Shown here in pieces: positions 53,898 through 64,000 of a DNA stretch of 64,000 nucleotides (the stretch's first letter is position 1; each line of letters begins with the position of its first letter). This DNA is from Saccharum officinarum (Eukaryota; Streptophyta; Magnoliopsida; Poales; Poaceae): contig CM036215.1 of the NCBI GenBank assembly GCA_020631735.1, positions 11,682,346-11,746,345 on the forward strand. Reading direction: 5' to 3'. A program made the position numbers and the translations under genes. The notes under the pieces are model-generated. The model did no database searches, had not been told where the DNA came from, and saw only the letters and a list, made by a program, of their open reading frames with translations.

Positions 53898-56416
53898 ATG
53901 TCTTTCCGCAGCATTGTGCGTGATGTAAGGGATGGCTTTGGGAGCTTGTCTCGCAGAGGGTTTGAGGTGAAGCTTCTGGGCCACCGCAGAGGGAGATCCC
54001 ATGGTGCTGTCCATGAGCTGCATGATCCAGCTCCGGTGGTCCAGAGCAGTTGTTGGGCTAATTTGCCCCCTGAATTGCTTCGGGATGTGATTGAGAGGTT
54101 GGAGGCCAGTGAAGCCACTTGGCCTAACAGGAAGAATGTAGTCTCTTGTGCTGCTGTTTGTCGAACCTGGAGAGAGATCTGCAAAGAGATTGTTAAGAAT
54201 CCAGAGTTTTCTGGAAAAATCACTTTTCCTGTGTCCTTAAAGCAGGTGACGGTGCTCTCTTTGATCCTTACATGTTGCATTTCCATTTTTTTGATAATTT
54301 TATCTAAGTTATATATACTTTTCTATCCTTGCCATAACTTGTATTTGGGAAGTGGCATTTTTAAAACAAAGAAAACCAAGAATACATGTAAACCACTTTA
54401 TCTGTACATTAATACTGTTTTTTTGGCCATATTCAGCCTGGGCCTCGAGATGTAACCATCCAGTGCTTCATCAAAAGGGATAAATCTACTCAAACTTACT
54501 ACTTGTATCTGTGCCTTAGCACAGGTAAGCCTTTTTCAAAGTATTATTACATTTTCTTTGTAATGTTTAATTCCTTACTAAGCATTACAGCCATCAGTTC
54601 TGGTGTGATGTTAGTATACATTTCAAATATTGCAAGATGAATACATGACCATATTTCTAGTTGTGTAAACCTAGACATGTAACTTTGTCCTTGCTGTATA
54701 AAGAGCCATGCTCAGATTACTGTATGTATTGAAGGTACCATTTTACCCCACTATCCTCTAGATTCATGTATGCCTAAGCCTTTGGTAGCAGCATAATAGT
54801 TGTGTTGATAGATTATTATTGATAGATTATTATTACTTCTAAGTTAATATACACCAATGTACTATACATGCAAATCATTTGTGCATGCTTCATGACTGGC
54901 ATTCTTGACTGCCTATCTCACAAATCTAGAGAGAGAGAGAGAGAGTCCCCTCATTTTTGCTCTTCCAGAGTATGTACTCTGTTTACTTTCCAGAAGTAGT
55001 TATGGCAACTGATATTTTAAAATAAGAATAGCAGCTGTTTCCATACTGTCTGCAAAGTCTGCATTTTCCCACTGCCATTTAACCTTAATGAAGTGCTCAC
55101 CGGCGGGGATTGGGGAACTCTAAATGAATGCATGGACATGGTCAATCTATTATCTTCATAGCGGTTTGGTTGCTGGAATCCAATGAATTTAGACATTTAC
55201 ACTAGCCCTGTTGGTATTCTATCACTCAAGGCTAAAACATAATAGCACTTATCTCCTGTGTGTTCAAGAAAAAAAAAAGAAAAAAAATAATAGCACTTAC
55301 CAATACTAAGGACTTAGGACTGGAATTCCAGCCATTTTGTCTGTTTCCATTTCATTCCTTAATCTTTAGCTATTCCACTTACAGGTGTGCTTGGTAGTTT
55401 TTTTTTTGTCTCTGATGCTATTAACATAGTCTAACCTATTTTCTGCAGCTGTGCTTGTTGAAAGTGGCAAGTTCCTCCTATGTGCGAAACGAACCTCCCG
55501 TCCAACTTGTACAGAATATACAATATTTATGAATTCTGAAAATTTATCTAGGTCAAGCAAAATGTACATTGGAAAACTGAGGTACTAACTCATACATTGG
55601 CCAAGTTCTTTTAGGAACTATATAACTTCTAATATGTGTGTGTCACTAATGTATCTATGGTATTGAACATCTAGGTCAAATCTCCTCGGCACAAAGTTTG
55701 CAATATATGATACCCAGCCTCCATGCAATACATCACAACCAGGGAAAACAAGCCGTAGGTTCTACTCCAGGAAGGTGTCGCCAAAGGTCTCTTCCAGAAC
55801 CTACAACATAGCACAGGTTTCATATGAGCTGAATGTCTTGGGTACTCGGGGCCCTAGGCGGATGAACTGTGTTATGCACTCCATCCCTGCCTCATGCCTT
55901 GAGGCTGGTGGCACTGTTCCATGCCAGCCGGACAGCATCCTTGCTCGCTCCATTGATGAGTCATTTGGCAGCATTTCCTTCTCCAAGTCATCTGTTGTGG
56001 ACCATTCTATGCGTTTCAGCAGCACAAGATTCTCTGAAATCTCAATGAGCAGCCACAGGATTGGAGACACTGCATTGGGAGACAATGACGAGTGCAAGGA
56101 GAGACCATTGATTCTCCGAAACAAGGCCCCAAGGTGGCATGAGCAGCTGCAGTGCTGGTGCCTCAATTTTAGGGGCAGAGTGACAGTCGCATCTGTCAAG
56201 AACTTTCAGCTTGTTGCCGCTACGCAACCTGCTGCTGGAGCACCAACCCCATCACAGGCTACCCCAGTGCCGCCGCCTGAGCACGAAAAGGTGATCCTGC
56301 AATTTGGGAAGGTGGCCAAGGATATGTTCACAATGGACTACCGTTACCCACTGTCAGCTTTCCAGGCCTTTGCAATCTGCTTGAGCAGCTTCGACACCAA
56401 GCTGGCCTGCGAATAA
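53898..56416 (+). CDS. F-box tubby-like protein (four coding exons)
   Basis: Exons 53898-54245, 54437-54524, 55449-55581 and 55675-56416 join in frame (1,311 nt, 436 residues) with GT..AG introns. The start is the ATG of '[20 protein letters not shown]', the conserved N-terminus of this family. Residues about 50-105 are an F-box ('[17 protein letters not shown]', '[10 protein letters not shown]'), which would bind the SKP1 subunit of an SCF ubiquitin ligase. Residues about 118-436 are a tubby domain ('[18 protein letters not shown]', '[19 protein letters not shown]', '[14 protein letters not shown]') ending with the family's '[23 protein letters not shown]'. Tubby domains bind phosphoinositides at the plasma membrane. 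Plant members act in stress and ABA responses and pathogen susceptibility. The exact rice or Arabidopsis orthologue is not assigned. No defect seen. Confidence 0.93.
54930..54947. repeat. (GA)n microsatellite in a tubby-like intron
   Basis: A GAGAGAGAGAGAGAG run in intron 2 of the tubby-like gene. Confidence 0.8.
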
Positions 56417-56800
56417 AGCCTGGCTGAAGGATGATCTGTTCCATGAAAGACGGCGGCCCCAAATTTTGCTGGGCCGCCATTCTGTTGTATGTTGTTGATG
56501 CCTTCTTAACTTACCTAGAAAGCTGTGTTTAGCCATTTCCACCTGATCTACTACTGCTGTGCTCTGTCCTGATAGCATTGTTTCAATAGCTTTGTTCTGT
56601 GCAGTAGCGTCTTGGCCTGCCCTTAACTAAGCCGGCAGATTTAAATTGTTTTTTCATACCATGGTTGTATTAACTGATAAGAGAATTTGACATTTTCGCT
56701 TGTGCCTAAGCTGTCTGCCCGTGGGATATGCTAATGTGCATCTTGTAAAATTCTGAATTCCTTTGTTAGTCATAGCAATAAAAGAATTAGCTTTCATTTG
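56417..56800 (+). terminator. 3' UTR and poly(A) signal of the tubby-like gene
   Basis: The non-coding sequence after the stop is gene-like in composition. CAATAAAAGAATT near 56779 is a plausible poly(A) signal about 365 nt after the stop codon. Confidence 0.45.
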
Positions 56801-57685
56801 ATTGCCTGCCTGTTTCTGTTGGGTACGTGTTTCTACAGGGTGAAGATGTGCAGGGGGCGCCGGCGTGGTGAACTGATGACCGCCGCCAGCGGGACGCCCG
56901 CGAGGCGTATAATCTACTTTTTAGTTTCCTTGTTTAAAGTGAATGTTTTTTAAATTATTATTATGTGCATGCTTGTGTCTGTAAAGACTAGTGCTTGCGT
57001 TTCCACAAAGAAAATTCAAAATTTTAAAGGTCAGATCCACTTTACACCCTTAAAACTGCACCGAAATTCTGAATTTTGACATTCAACCAGATATTTTACG
57101 TCCTCCAAGGGTTAAAACCAGATAGTATCTGGTACCATTGTTGTAGGTTGAAAATCATACTTTGACGATAGCTTAAGTACGTTAGACTCTACCCAAAATT
57201 AAAAAGAATTATGAGCAATGAACATGTATGGGAATGGGCGTACCTTACTGCCATGTCAATTACAGACTATATTACTCAAAAAATTGTAGTGTTAATAATA
57301 TTTTCTTCACATACAATGATACAAAGATACAAAGGGTGGGTGAGTTGAAATGATAGATGGACGAGCATTTTATCCCTATTGATCCTACAGTAGGATGCTA
57401 TATCGCACCAAACACTAGAGCAGAGTTGGATAAATTGGGGACTCTTTGATGTGTCAGAATATAGTTCATCTTCTTGGATTATACGCTCCACCGGCTCTAA
57501 TATTATTGTTGGGTTATGTTATTGGACTATGAAATGTTAGGATCATTTGAGGTTGTCAGCTGGTGAACTTCAGAACACCAAATGCTAATAAATCCATTTA
57601 TTAAAAAAAATACACGAGTCGAGCCGCGAGCCAGCACAAGCTGAGCGAACCAGCAAGCCAGCTACAAGTCACAAGTACTCGCTCT

Positions 57686-57903
57686 GGCCTTGTTTAAAGA
57701 GCCTGGGTCCCGAATCTAAAATTTAGAGCTCTAGACTTTAAAGTCTCTAAACATGTGGTCTAAAGTTAATCTCTAAACATACGTTAGAGCTTTAAATCTC
57801 AAAACTCAAAACTGAGCTAAAGTGAGCAAACCATCAAAAATGAACCTCTATGATTACAAAATGGGTCAGATAGCTTTTAAAGGATTCAATCCAAACAAGT
57901 TCT
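57686..57903. mobile_element. Possible MITE with CTTGTTT ends
   Basis: The left end CCTTGTTTAAAGAG and the right end ..CAATCCAAACAAGTTC are imperfect inverted repeats, and the interior is AT-rich with repeated TTTAGAG/CTCTAAA phrases that can fold. This is a common non-coding grass MITE style; the superfamily is not certain. Confidence 0.4.
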
Positions 57904-58026
57904 AACTCTATTTATTAAAAAATATTTCTAGAAATGAGTCAAGCCACAAGCTGAGCGAGCTAAACAAGCCAGCTTAGATCTTTTTTTAGGTTTGCTCCAA
58001 CTTAGCATGTACACAAGTCACAAGTA

Positions 58027-58173
58027 CTCTTTATTCCAAAATATAAGACATTTGGTTTTTCTAGATACATTTCTTTTCTATCTATCTAGACATAGTGCAT
58101 ACCTAAGTGTATTTAAAAACAATTATTTATAATAAAAATCAAAACGTGTTGTAATTTGGAACGAGTGGAGTAA
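58027..58173. mobile_element. Stowaway-like MITE
   Basis: It begins ACTCTTTATTCCAAAATATAAG and ends GTAATTTGGAACGAGTGGAGTA, an inverted pair of the grass Stowaway type around an AT-rich core with TA at both edges. Confidence 0.65.
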
Positions 58174-58461
58174 TTTTTTTCTTTTTCCGAGATAGCATGG
58201 AGGGAGTAAATAAACAGTCAAAATTTGAGCATGTAGCCCCGTCTGCCACAGGGCCCATCTTACCTTAGGCCTCGGCCCATCAGGCCTCAAAGGCGGTTTC
58301 GCTCTTCCAGTCCACTCCAGCAAGATCATTCATTTCGTACCCTCCACGTGCGTGGCAAAAACGGAAAGCCAGAAGGGTTTCTCCAAAACCCTCCAACAAA
58401 ATCGCAACCGCCGGCGGAGGATCGTTGCCGCCTCCGCCGCCGCTGATCCGTCCCCGCCGAC

Positions 58462-61400
58462 ATGTCGCAGATCCTCCTCCGCCGCCTCTCCACTCATTCC
58501 CACAGCCTCCGCGGCCACGGCTGCCGCCGCCTCAGCTCCGCGGTCTACGGCGGCGGCGGGAGGCGGCGTGCCGGGCCCGGCGCCGCGCCGCCGCAGGACG
58601 ACGAGAGCAGCCGGGCGGTGCGGGTGTCGGTGTGGTGGGACTTCGAGAACTGCAACATCCCCAACGGCGTCAACGTCTACCGCGTCGCCCCGCGCGTGTC
58701 CGCCGCCCTCCGCGCCGCCGGCATCCGCGGTCCGCTCTCAATCACCGCCTTCGGGGACGTGCTGCAGCTCGCGCGGTCCTCCCAGGAGGCGCTCGCCGCC
58801 ACGGGCGTCTCCATCTCCCACGTCCCAAGCAGTTGCGTGCTCGTAACCCCGCCCCTTCAATTCTGCTCCATTCCCTTCTTATGATTTTGCGTGCTCGTAA
58901 CCGCGCCCCTTCAATTCTGCTCCATTCCCTTCTTATGATTTCGGGAACGTCTTCCATAATTTCCTTGCCGAATGCTGAGTAGTAGTGTTAAAAAAAAGGA
59001 TGATTTTGGTGCCCCTGATATGACGATTAATCTATTGCGTTGGCTTTTCCTGCGTTTCTTTATTGAATGTTTTGTTGCCGGGTTGGTGACTGGATATGCA
59101 TTTTCCATGGTTGGTGAAGTTATGGATGCTAAATTTGAGAGGATCTTGTATTGGGTTAATTTCACATCTATTGGTCTGTTGATTCCTTAAGTTTTTTTTT
59201 TGTTCACAGAGTTTGATCCCGAATTTAGTTGCCTTCTGATCGTAGGGTTGTCCATCATCTTGCTGTAGGTTAACAGGTCAGAAAAAAAAAGTCAGAAAAG
59301 TTTGACTGAGGACAATACTAAAACGACTTACATTTTGGAACGGCAGGAGTAGATACCATAAGGGACAATGTTAAGTAGCAAAAGTTGCAGTTGTACCCTC
59401 AATTTTTTATTTTTACAAAAGTTGGCATCCTCTATATTCACTTGATTTTTAATTCCGTTTGGGTTCTGGTTTTTTGTTAATTTGTACTAACAGTGTTGTT
59501 TCCATGATGTAGGTGGGAAGAATAGTTCTGACCGCTCTTTTATGGCTGATCTTGTCTACTGGATTGCTCAGAATCCGCCACCAGTTCATTTCTTCCTTAT
59601 ATCTGGGGATAAAGATTTTGCAAACATCTTGCATCGGTTGCGAATGAGCAACTACAATGTACTGCTTGCTTGTCCTAGTAATGCTACCAGTGTACTGTGC
59701 AGTGCAGCAACAATCATGTGGCCTTGGGATGGTTTAGTTAGAGGGGAGGATTTGTCACCAAAACGTTTTAACCACCCACCGGATGGTTTACATGGATCTT
59801 GGTATGGTCACTACCGAGGAGCCCTTGATGACCCCTCCCTGGAGAAGGAATCAAAGGAACCCATTCAGGTAGCATCTGATCCAAAGCATTTTTCAGTACC
59901 ATCTGATACCAAGCCTAGCCCAGTCCCTAAATATGTAACAAATGCAATTCTGGAGGTACTACGTTCATATCCTGAAGGGAGGAGGATCTCAGATCTCCGA
60001 GTACAGCTTATAAAGAACAGAATTGATCTGGGTACAGATTTTTTTGGCCACATGAAATTCTCTTGCCTTCTTGAATCAATGCCAGATGTTGTTAAATTAG
60101 TAGTTCCTCCAAATGGTGAAAACGAACCATATGCAATTCCTATCAACAAAAGACTTCTGCAGCCTGGTGACAGAGCCCTTGGTGGCCCCTTCCTGGAGAA
60201 AGAATCAGAGGAACCCATCGAGGTACCATCTGAGTCCCAGCATTGTTCAGTACCATCTGATACCAAGCCTAGCTCAGTTCCTAAATATGTAACAAATGCA
60301 ATTGTGGAGGCACTACAATCATATCCTGAAGGGATCAACCTTTCACTACTCCGGGGAGAGCTTATGAAGAAAAAAATTTGTCTCGGTTCAGATTTTTTTG
60401 GCCACAAGAAATTCTCTTGCCTTCTCCAATCAATGCCAGATATTGTTGAATTAGTGGGTCGTCAAACTGGTGAAGGATATGCAATTGCTGTCAACAGAAG
60501 ATTGCTGCAGCCTGGTGACGGATGTACTAAGACCCTTAGCTCAGCTCAATGTAATGTCAGGGAGAATAACCCAACTGGGACAGCACACACTAATACGAAG
60601 CATACACTAAGTTCTTCTCAAAGCATTGACCGGAGCAGAAGCTTCACAGAGACACTAAGTGAACACCCACCTACATTTTCTGTCTTACCTTCCCCATCAA
60701 ATGGGCTATCTGAGGACCAAAATGAGTGCCCAGTGGCTGATGTGAGTGGGTCGACAGAGTCACCAGCAAAGCACAGGGAAGTTGATGAAATGACTACCCC
60801 TGGAACTCCCTCTTCCTCAGGGGTGGAAAATGCTGCTAACAAAGATGGATTCTTTAAAAGGATCTGGACAATGTGGAATGGCCCCGAGAATGTTAAGTCT
60901 GAGGTTTCTCAAAATTGTGAAATCACTTCTGCTGAAGTGATTGATGATTTGGAAACTCCTCTAGAAGAGTGTAATGCTGATCGCCGTATAAAGCTTTTGA
61001 GGAGGATCCATAAGACCTCTTCCAAAAATGACCACTCAGATGGTACTGAGAGCATGGCAGCAGTAAGTGATAATTTATCAATTTCATTAGGTGATGATCA
61101 TTCTGAAAAAATAAAGAGAGATCCATCAATTCCTGAAAACCCGGAACCATGCAGAAAACCTGTCGCTGTTTCCATGAGTAAATCTGGAAAAAAGGATGAT
61201 ATTTCTGAAATGAATCGGGGCCTGTTTAACTGGGCTTCAAGGTGGTGGACATTTGGAAAATCAGATGCAGATAGTAGTACAACCAACATAAATGCCGCTG
61301 ATGAACTGAAGACTGACTCTATTGAAGAATTTGAATCTTCAAATGCTCCAACTTATGGAAGTGCACAGCAGGTGGTTCATGAAATATTTACAAAGCCTGA

Positions 61401-63520
61401 CTTGTGGGCAGTTTTGGAGCAACAGTTATCAGAACCTCTTGGGTCTGAGGTTATTTTGAAAGCAAAGACAAGGTAATCTTTTTTGCCCCTTTAGATTCTA
61501 ACTCATGCCTTTTGGCTGCCTGTTGATCTAATTTTTAAGAAGAGCTGTTATGACTTTGATCTGGAATTCAAACTTCTCCAAATTTGAAGCCAGATTCATG
61601 GTGAATGCAATACAACTTTGTTTTCTCCTTTTTTACGCTAGTGGTAACGAATAGAATCTGGTGCTTTTTTGTTAGTAATCATCAACTGATGAGAAGAAAT
61701 AACTGTCAACTCTGGTGCATTTTTGTTAGTAATGGCAATGGCCCAAATTCATTCTATAGATTGCTTGGTAGAGGTTTTGTAATTTGTAGACAGGTACTCC
61801 TTCTGTCCCAAAATAAGTGCACATTTCACTTACCGAGGAGTCAAAACTTTTTAAAGTTAGACCAAATTTATACAAAAATGTACTAATATTTATGATATGT
61901 AATAAGTATCATTAAATTGATCGTAGAATATACTTCCATAATAAACTTACTTGGAGATACAAATATAGATATTATTTTTATATGTGCATATATTTTGGGA
62001 TGGAGGGAGTACACTGTACACGCGAGGCACAATTATGCAATTTGTCTTTGACTGTGTTGTTTGTATTTGTAGTTACATAGAGCATATTACTAGGAAGATG
62101 ACTTCTATATTGTTCCTCATGTCTATTTTAACCCTGTCTATTACTTATGCCGAGCATGTCATGTCCAGAACAGATATCAGAGCAAATGTCATGTCCAGAA
62201 ATATCGGAGCAAACCAAATCCTCTTTTGCAGTTATCTCTTACTTTCAACAATGGTTATTTTGTTGCATATGATTATGTTTTAAAGTTGTAGAAAGAGAAG
62301 AATATAAATGAGGTCCATATACCGATTCCATTATGTGTCATTAAAACTTACTAAACTCAGCATCACCTCACATTTTGAAACTTATGATCAATCATCGCTT
62401 GCTTGAGCATTCATCATATTATCCTTCTATATGTTTCCTTCTGCAAGTAAATTATGAGATGATATGCAAAATTATGTTTTCCTTTTTTTTAATAGAGAGC
62501 AGTTATTATATGATCGCTTTTCTTGGCCAGGGAGGAATTGGCACATGGATTGCGGAAGTTAAATTGTTGGCCTTTGAAAGACCTCCTTGAGAAAGATCTG
62601 CATCATCTGGTACATTTGTTAATTTCGGAAAAGAAATGGATTGAAGAAACTTCTTCCAGACTTTTCCCTTTCCGTCTTACCCTCCCTCACAAGAGAGAAT
62701 GTGTTCCATCGAGTTCCAGCAAATCCAATGGTCTTAGTTTTATTTTTTCAAGTGGGAAGCCACAAAAGGGCAAGTATGTTGATGATAAAAGTAGGAAAAG
62801 CAAGTCTTTCACCAGGGAGGAGATACTATCAGATTGTCACAAGTTGTTGAAGGAGCTTCTTTCTGAGTCTGAATATGGATTCCACATCGGAATTTTCAAG
62901 CGTCGCTTTACTCAGAAGTATGGATACGAGCTTGATCACCGGAAGCTTGGGTATCCAGACCTTGAATCACTGTTGCAAATTATGCCTGATGCAAGGGTCA
63001 AATTCCCAAGGGTTATGCCTTCAGAACACGGGAACGGCCAGGGTGGCAGCAAGGGAAATGGAAACCGAAGCAATGGCGATGACTTGATTTGGGAGGAGCT
63101 TGGTCCTGTATCTGCCACTACTGAAACTGCTGCTGCAGGGTCAACAAGGAAATGTGCTACTGTCCTCCCACTCCTTCAGATGATGAATTCTCGGATAGCG
63201 ACAGTGTAAAGGATCAGCAGCCTAGAAGAAATGCTGAGCAGCAGAGCTCGCTTCTCCAAATCATTGGTTCTTGGAACAGTAGCAAGGGTGATGGCTCTAG
63301 CAAGAAACCTCAAAACATTGATGGGTTGGTGGACTGTTCTAGACGCAGCCCAGGCAATCTTGACAGTATGGCCTCAGGAAAGGCTCAAACGTCTTCAAAA
63401 CTATCGCATAAGCAGTACTCTTTCGTGTCAGACTCCGGCGAAGATAGTGAGCCGGATAAGCTAGTTGAGAGCGTCTTGGGCAGCCTGCAAAAAGCACGGG
63501 GCTCAAAGTTGCACAATTGA
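58462..63520 (+). CDS. NYN-domain nuclease with LOTUS (OST-HTH) domains, MNU/MARF1-like
   Basis: Exons 58462-58831, 59513-61472 and 62531 onward join in phase. The N-terminus 'MSQILLRRLSTHSHSLRGHG' is Arg/Ser/His-rich without acids, like a mitochondrial targeting peptide. A NYN nuclease domain (about 50-190) shows 'VWWDFENCNIPNG' and 'FFLISGDKDFANIL', with the acidic residues expected at the active site. Two LOTUS/OST-HTH domains (about 261-333 and 379-451) follow, then a Ser-rich acidic linker, an OST-HTH-associated segment spanning exons 2-3, and a third LOTUS domain ('FTREEILSDCHKLLKELL', 'YPDLESLLQIMPDARVKF'). The layout resembles Arabidopsis MNU1/MNU2, which help mature mitochondrial transcripts. 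Near 63148 the frame breaks: the upstream frame stops at 63209, while the homologous-looking tail ('PPTPSDDEFSDSDS..') continues in another frame to 63520. It may be a real mutation or an assembly error. Confidence 0.82.
58834..58941. repeat. 54-bp tandem duplication in NYN gene intron 1
   Basis: TGCGTGCTCGTAACC followed by 'CGCCCCTTCAATTCTGCTCC' occurs at 58834 and again at 58888 (period 54), starting two bases after the exon 1 splice donor. Confidence 0.85.
59283..59353. mobile_element. Stowaway MITE remnant in NYN gene intron 1
   Basis: 'AAAACGACTTACATTTTGGAACGGCAGGAGTAGA' resembles one Stowaway terminus; the partner end is not visible, so it is a fragment. (Motif given in part: key bases TTTTGGAACGGCAGGAGTA.). 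Confidence 0.4.
59821..60528 (+). repeat. 354-bp in-frame tandem duplication of a LOTUS segment
   Basis: Two consecutive units (59821-60174 and 60175-60528) inside exon 2 are alike along their whole length, sharing 'GTACCATCTGATACCAAGCC' at 59896 and 60250. The offset is 354 bp, exactly 118 codons. Each unit encodes one LOTUS domain plus its linker. There is no intron between them, so this was a DNA tandem duplication. Confidence 0.85.
61797..62009. mobile_element. Stowaway MITE in NYN gene intron 2
   Basis: Ends CTCCTTCTGTCCCAAAATAA and TTTTGGGATGGAGGGAG are inverted repeats flanked by TA (61795-61796 and 62010-62011), the target duplication of Stowaway elements. The interior is AT-rich and non-coding. 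Confidence 0.85.
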
Positions 63521-64000
63521 ACATCTGCTGTCATATGCAAAAATCTCGGCTTGCTACGCCTTGGCCTCAAATTGAAGCGGTCAGCCTGATATCTTTTTTT
63601 GAAATCCACCATGGTCCTTGCTTGGTCGTCTTAGCAAACAAAGGATCACTTTTTGTGGCTATAATCTCATTAGTCGGCAACTTACGATAAGAAGCTACCG
63701 ATCGGCAGGAGTTATCCAACAGAGCAACTTTCTTTTTTTGCAACCTAATGAAGCTTGTTTATGGCGCCATGGCTGACTGTTACCAATGGCGACTACGAGC
63801 ATCAGCCAGCTGAGGCTGGTGAATCAAGTTCATCATTTACTCAGATTAGGCCTTAATAATTGGTATGTTAGCATTCGGTACCACTACCACATCTGGCTAG
63901 AGAACCGCCACCTGTTTCTGCATTCTTTTCTGCAGGGCGTTGTTTGTCCGCCCAATTGACAAGCTCATTTTTCTTGATAAATTGGTTAACACGGCGGTTT
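63521..64000. other. 3' flank of the NYN gene
   Basis: Presumed 3' UTR and downstream DNA; AATAAT-type sequence near 63855 may serve in 3'-end formation. No further gene is seen before the window ends. Confidence 0.35.

Larger units (their letters stand above)
56801..58340. other. Intergenic region between the tubby-like and NYN genes
   Basis: No gene recognised. It holds two MITE-like segments (57686-57903 and 58027-58173) and AT-rich DNA; the last 130 bp are probably the promoter of the NYN gene. Confidence 0.5.

Overview
This is a plant nuclear window and almost certainly comes from a grass. Its left 46.9 kb is a pile of nested transposable elements. Its right 17 kb holds three ordinary host genes separated by small MITEs. 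Evidence for a grass: nested Ty3/gypsy and Ty1/copia elements of the lineages that fill grass genomes (Tekay/Del chromovirus, Tat, Sirevirus), the subterminal motif TTTAGTCCCGG of grass CACTA elements, Stowaway-type MITEs, and GC-rich first exons. The general flavour is panicoid (sorghum, Miscanthus or sugarcane-like), but the species cannot be fixed from the sequence alone. One assembly gap of 100 N lies at 15380-15479.

Transposon region, left to right. 1-4860 is a decayed CACTA (En/Spm) element with a broken TNP2 transposase on the minus strand. 5930-6868 is a chromovirus-type LTR fragment. 6895-15379 is a minus-strand Tat-lineage gypsy relic. Its gag is split by two solo LTRs: 9090-10747 with a near-perfect 5-bp target duplication, and 10899-13352 from a Sirevirus. 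15480-26125 is a minus-strand Tekay-type chromovirus with a chromodomain integrase and, between its 5' LTR and gag, an extra ORF whose first residues copy the histone H3 tail. 26127-46880 is the 3' half of a plus-strand Tat element: RNase H plus integrase, an antisense five-exon gene with its own TATA box, about three copies of a 485-bp tandem repeat, and a 3' LTR. A complete and very young Sirevirus (33126-44157, TSD TGCCC, LTRs differing by about one substitution) sits inside that tandem repeat. Its gag and pol are both open.

Host genes, all plus strand. A trihelix transcription factor (CDS 48139-49482) has a leader made of three 31-bp repeats, each supplying an upstream ATG. An F-box tubby-like protein has four coding exons (53898-56416, 436 residues). 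A NYN-nuclease/LOTUS-domain protein (58462-63520) resembles the plant mitochondrial MNU nucleases. It carries a 354-bp in-frame tandem duplication of its LOTUS segment and one apparent frameshift near its C-terminus.

The most unusual object is the histone-H3-tail ORF at 21476-22090. It starts ARTKRTARKSTGG, keeps Lys4 and Lys9, replaces the acetylatable Lys14, Lys18 and Lys23 by Arg or His, and continues into a coiled coil and an acidic tail. It lies in an element whose integrase carries a chromodomain. This suggests a retroelement-encoded chromatin mimic.
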